Assembly: GCF_048544455.1 (NCBI RefSeq)
Contig: NC_133536.1
Span: forward strand, 23,748,152 to 23,812,151
From: Silene latifolia
Lineage: Eukaryota; Streptophyta; Magnoliopsida; Caryophyllales; Caryophyllaceae
Length of the DNA: 64,000 nucleotides
Direction: 5' to 3'
The translations under genes were made by a program, and so were the position numbers. Positions 60,697-64,000 of this stretch are shown here, piece after piece; the stretch's first letter is position 1; every line of letters begins with the position of its first letter. Under the pieces are notes generated by a model that saw nothing but the letters and a program-made list of their open reading frames with translations, did not search any database and was not told the DNA's origin.

Positions 60697-62885
60697 TTAG
60701 GATCGGGGATGTTTCTTGGATGTCATAGTTTCTTCGTTAACCCAAATACCTTCACCATGGTCATCACGCATATAGATGCTTTCAGTGTCCTCATGATCAG
60801 TGTCAACATCGTCGAAATAAGATACAGTGATAGAGTGATCCATTCCCTCAAAAACGACATCCTGATCATCATCACCATTATCGGATGGACTACTTCTTCT
60901 ACTCCTTATAGACAGTACAACAGACCACTTCTTATCCATAGGATCGGTGACATAGAATACTTGTTTAGCTTGGGATGCCATTATGAAAGGATCATCCTTA
61001 TTATTGCCAACCTTACCCAGATTGACCAACGTAAATCCCATCTTATCCTTTCGGACACAATGGATGTTGTTATCAACCGAGTTACATCGAAACAAAGGCA
61101 TTGTGAAATCAATGTAATCTAGTACCAATATTTCTTGAATAACACCATAATAAAGGCATTTTCCCCAAATAGGCTTTTTATCTTTTGAAGTAGCAAAGTG
61201 CATTGCCTCAAATTAAGAACTCACACCACTATTTTGCATTGTACTCAACTCATCTTGCTCGCGGGTGTAAAAAGTATATCCATTAATGGCAAAACTGCTG
61301 TAAAAGGTGACCCTGGCATTTGGACCTAAACCAAGACGTAGTAACCTAGGAGAGATGTCATTACCAGTTTGATTCGTACACTCTAAGACAATATTTCTAA
61401 ACCACTCTGCAAACGTCTTCGTATGCTCGTTTACAATCTACTTCTTGGTCTTGTTTGGGTGATCGTATTTGAGCTCATCTTTGTGTTGTTGAATATAAGT
61501 TTGAACCTCATCTTCGTTGTTTAGCACATACGTATGTGCTAAATGCAACATTTCACGTTTCACAATTTTTTCAACCCGGCTCCTAATACCTTTTCCGGTC
61601 ATCCGGTCACTATGACGATTCTTAGGAACGCCAATCAACTCCTCAGGGGAGAGATGAGCGTAACAATATGAAAGAGCTTCGTCTAAAATAGCGCGTTCAG
61701 CAATACAACCTTCCGGACGATACCGATTAGATGTATAGTCCTTGTAGACTTTCATCAATCTTTCGAAAGGATACTGGTATCTCAAATACACGGGCCCAAG
61801 GTACAAAATCTCCCTAACCAAGTGAATGGTCAGATGAATCATGATAGTGAAGAAAGAGGGTGGAAAATACATTTCCAACTGACAAAGAGAGGTTACAACG
61901 AGGTCCTGCAATGAATCCGCGTCATGGGGATCGATGACTTTCTCGCATATGGACTGGAAGAAGAGACAGAATCTAGTTATAGCATATCTTACCCTTTCAG
62001 GTAAAATAGAACGAATAGCCACGGGTAGTAATTGCTGAATCAAAGTGTGACAATCATGTGACTTTAACCAGGTGAGTTTTAGGTATTGCATCGACACTAG
62101 GCTTTTGATGTTCGAGGAATAACCATGTGGCACTTTAATTCCATTCAAGCATGCACAGAACTCTTTTTTCTCATTCCGTGAAAGGGTATAAGTCAGTGGT
62201 AAAAATGTACGATTACCACTCTTCTGTAGTGCCAACTCTAGCCTAATACCCATCATTTTCATATCTTCTCTAGCTGCGGCGTTATCCTTTGTTTTACCGG
62301 GAACATTCAGAAGGGTATTGATAATATTATCACAGACATTTTTCTCAATGTGCATGAAATCGAGGCAATTCCTGACCTCCAAGTCAGGCCAATATGGAAG
62401 TTTATCAAAAAATATGGAACTTTTCTTATACCCACGAGTAGACAATTTAGAGCCGCTCTTCTACCCATAATCTATCTCAATATGCTTTACTTTCTGATAA
62501 ACTTCATGCCCACTCAAAATTCTAGGAGGTTGACGAAGTTCGTGTCTTCCATTGAATGCTTTCTGCATCTTGCGATAACAATGGTCATGATACAAGAACC
62601 TTCTATTTCCCACATACACATACTTACGGGAAGACTTCAAGTATTCAGACTCGATATCCTCCCCACACAATGGACAAGCCTCTTTCCCATGAACTGTGTG
62701 CCCAGAAAGGTCGCCATAAGCCGGATAGTCAGATATTGTACACAATAACATCGCTCTCAAATTGAAAATTTCGTTCTTATATGCATCAAATACTTTTATC
62801 CCACTATCCCACAACATTCGCAAATCATCTAGAAGAGGTTCCAAATAGACATCTATATCATTTCCAGGTTGTTTAGGGCCGGAAA
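60697..62885 (-). pseudogene. CACTA transposase (TNP2), C-terminal two-thirds
   Basis: On the minus strand, from 62885 down: GPKQPGNDIDVYLEPLLDDL and CPLCGEDIESEYLKSSRKYV (Transposase_21 domain), YGDLSGHTVHG, SSIFFDKLPYWPDLEVRNCL and DFMHIEKNVCDNIINTLL, then DUF4218 (FPPSFFTIMIHLTIHLVREI; RPEGCIAERAILDEALSYC). After a frame change it continues with LGLGPNARVTFYSSFAINGY and DUF4216 (LYYGVIQEILVLDY; KMGFTLVNLGKVG; QAKQVFYVTDP), ending at 60697. The N-terminal third is missing, one TAG interrupts the frame near 62462, and the frame shifts between 61438 and 61203, so it is not active. Confidence 0.9.
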
Positions 62886-64000
62886 TAGATTTTAGGTCAT
62901 TTGGGACGATTTATGGATTTTATTGTTCATTTTATATATAATTGGCATTAAAATGTGATTTTTATGAGGAAAATGTCATTTTTGGACGAAAAATAGTTAA
63001 ACTTCGAATTTTTCAGTGGTTTTTGGATATATTTTCACATGTAATACATACTGATGGCTTGTAAATTTCTTGTTAAAATATGTTGTTTTGCTCGAAATAT
63101 GAATTTTATAAGTTAAAATCGTATTTAAATGGGTAAATAGGTTAATATGAGTTATATTTCGAATTTAATCATGATTTTTTTAGTATGTTGTCACATGAAA
63201 TTTTACAAGATGTGTGTAAATTTTTGGGCTATAGTGAAGTCTTTTTGCATGATTTATGAATTTTTGATGAAAAATCACATAAATAGTGACTATAATTAGT
63301 TATAATGCTAAAACATACTTCATGACTAAAGAAAAACCTCACATGTTGCATTTTATCATATATTTCAGATCTGAAAGTGACAAGTTGATGAAAATAAATT
63401 TTCTCATATTTTAATGGTCATATTTGTTAAAACCGATAAACCGCAACATTGTTTTTCCTCGATAATTTTTCGAAATATTTAAGCTAAGTTTTGAATATTA
63501 TGAGTGTCATGGTATTTTTCCAGAATGTTCATGAGTTTAAATTTCAAATTTTGAAATTATTTGAAATTTTTATAATTTAATTTGGAGTTTATAGTTTATA
63601 ATTGTATTTTGGGTCCAATAATGAACAATATAAAGAAATCAAGTTGAATTATTGTCAAAATGTTAGTGAAGACTAAGTTTTGAGTCCTAAGATGGTTAGG
63701 GTAATTAACTTGTACATAAATATGAATTTATGTAATTATTGTGATTTTAACAAGTTATAATCACGGAAATCCATAAAAACCGAAGTAATATACGATATTG
63801 GCTCTTATAAGGCGATTTAGCATAAAATTGAGCATGTTCATACATATTATAATGCTGCATTTTATTTATGATTGTCATATTTTATTTTTATATAATTTTT
63901 GAATTATGTAATTTTACTTAGTATGACCTTAGTTTTTAATTGATATTACCCGAAATGTATGGAAATATCGATTCGGTTGTAATTATTGTGATCTCGTATC
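62886..64000. other. AT-rich unassigned sequence
   Basis: No reading frame, element terminus or RNA gene is recognised. Motifs like AAATTTTACAAGATGTGTGT and TTTTGCATGATTTATG are suggestive of a repeat but I cannot name the family. Confidence 0.5.

Larger units (their letters stand above)
59063..62885. mobile_element. TNP2-type CACTA transposon, right side cut or continuing
   Basis: The end CACTACTACATATGCAGTCT at 59063 is a CACTA terminus. About 390 bp of subterminal ACAACGG/CCGTTGT repeats follow, then an XS-like fragment, then a minus-strand transposase gene. The other terminus was not found; recognisable transposase sequence stops at about 62885, where different AT-rich sequence begins. 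Confidence 0.75.

Noticed and set aside
62350-62765. Plus-strand frames over the transposase
   Set aside because: Antisense shadows of the TNP2 coding sequence.

Overview
This is a stretch of plant nuclear DNA. It is AT-rich and most of it is transposable elements of many classes. The few host genes have plant-type exons and introns. The plant-type cytochrome c, the tau-class glutathione transferases (a plant class) and the Helitron, Stowaway, Tourist, CACTA and Tat/chromovirus types point to a eudicot. A Caryophyllales species is my guess from the repeat styles only and is weakly supported.

Layout. 1-26 kb is an intergenic repeat belt. It holds pieces of a Tat-like Ty3/gypsy family with long LTRs, interrupted by a complete-looking 6.2 kb non-autonomous CACTA (6060-12262, 3-bp target duplication) and by a Mutator-like element (14314-14867, 9-bp duplication). 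A Ty1/copia fossil with a gag region (15.9-18.7 kb), hAT-type miniature elements with exact 8-bp duplications, a 1 kb foldback element and a 5'-truncated LINE follow.

26-53 kb is the genic part. Three tau-class GST genes lie in the same orientation (26414-34414, 35628-36763, 47640-48781), each of two exons joined at the same phase-0 junction. In the first gene the intron has grown to 7.3 kb, against 437 bp in the other two, by repeated insertion; one site is a four-level nest of elements. Copies 2 and 3 belong to a duplicated segment (about 35545-40121 and 47545-51967) that also carries cytochrome c. The right-hand copy keeps an intact three-exon cytochrome c gene (50343-53230, minus). The left-hand copy ends inside cytochrome c intron 1, so it lacks exon 1, and it abuts exons 1-3 of a DUF21/CNNM-type membrane-protein gene (40545-42115, minus) whose remaining exons are not in the window.

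53-64 kb is again repeats: a LINE tail, a minus-strand chromovirus-like LTR plus decayed internal region that carries a solo copia LTR (5-bp duplication), then one end of a TNP2-type CACTA transposon (from 59063) with transposase remnants. That element also carries, on the opposite strand, a fragment resembling the XS domain of SGS3/FDM RNA-directed DNA methylation proteins.

Function. The likely working genes are the three GSTs (detoxification) and one cytochrome c (mitochondrial electron carrier). The three GST coding regions are similar but each has different DNA directly upstream: unassigned sequence for copy 1, a copia LTR remnant for copy 2 and a SINE-like repeat for copy 3, so their expression may differ. 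All exon calls were made by eye from splice sites and family similarity; no database search was run.
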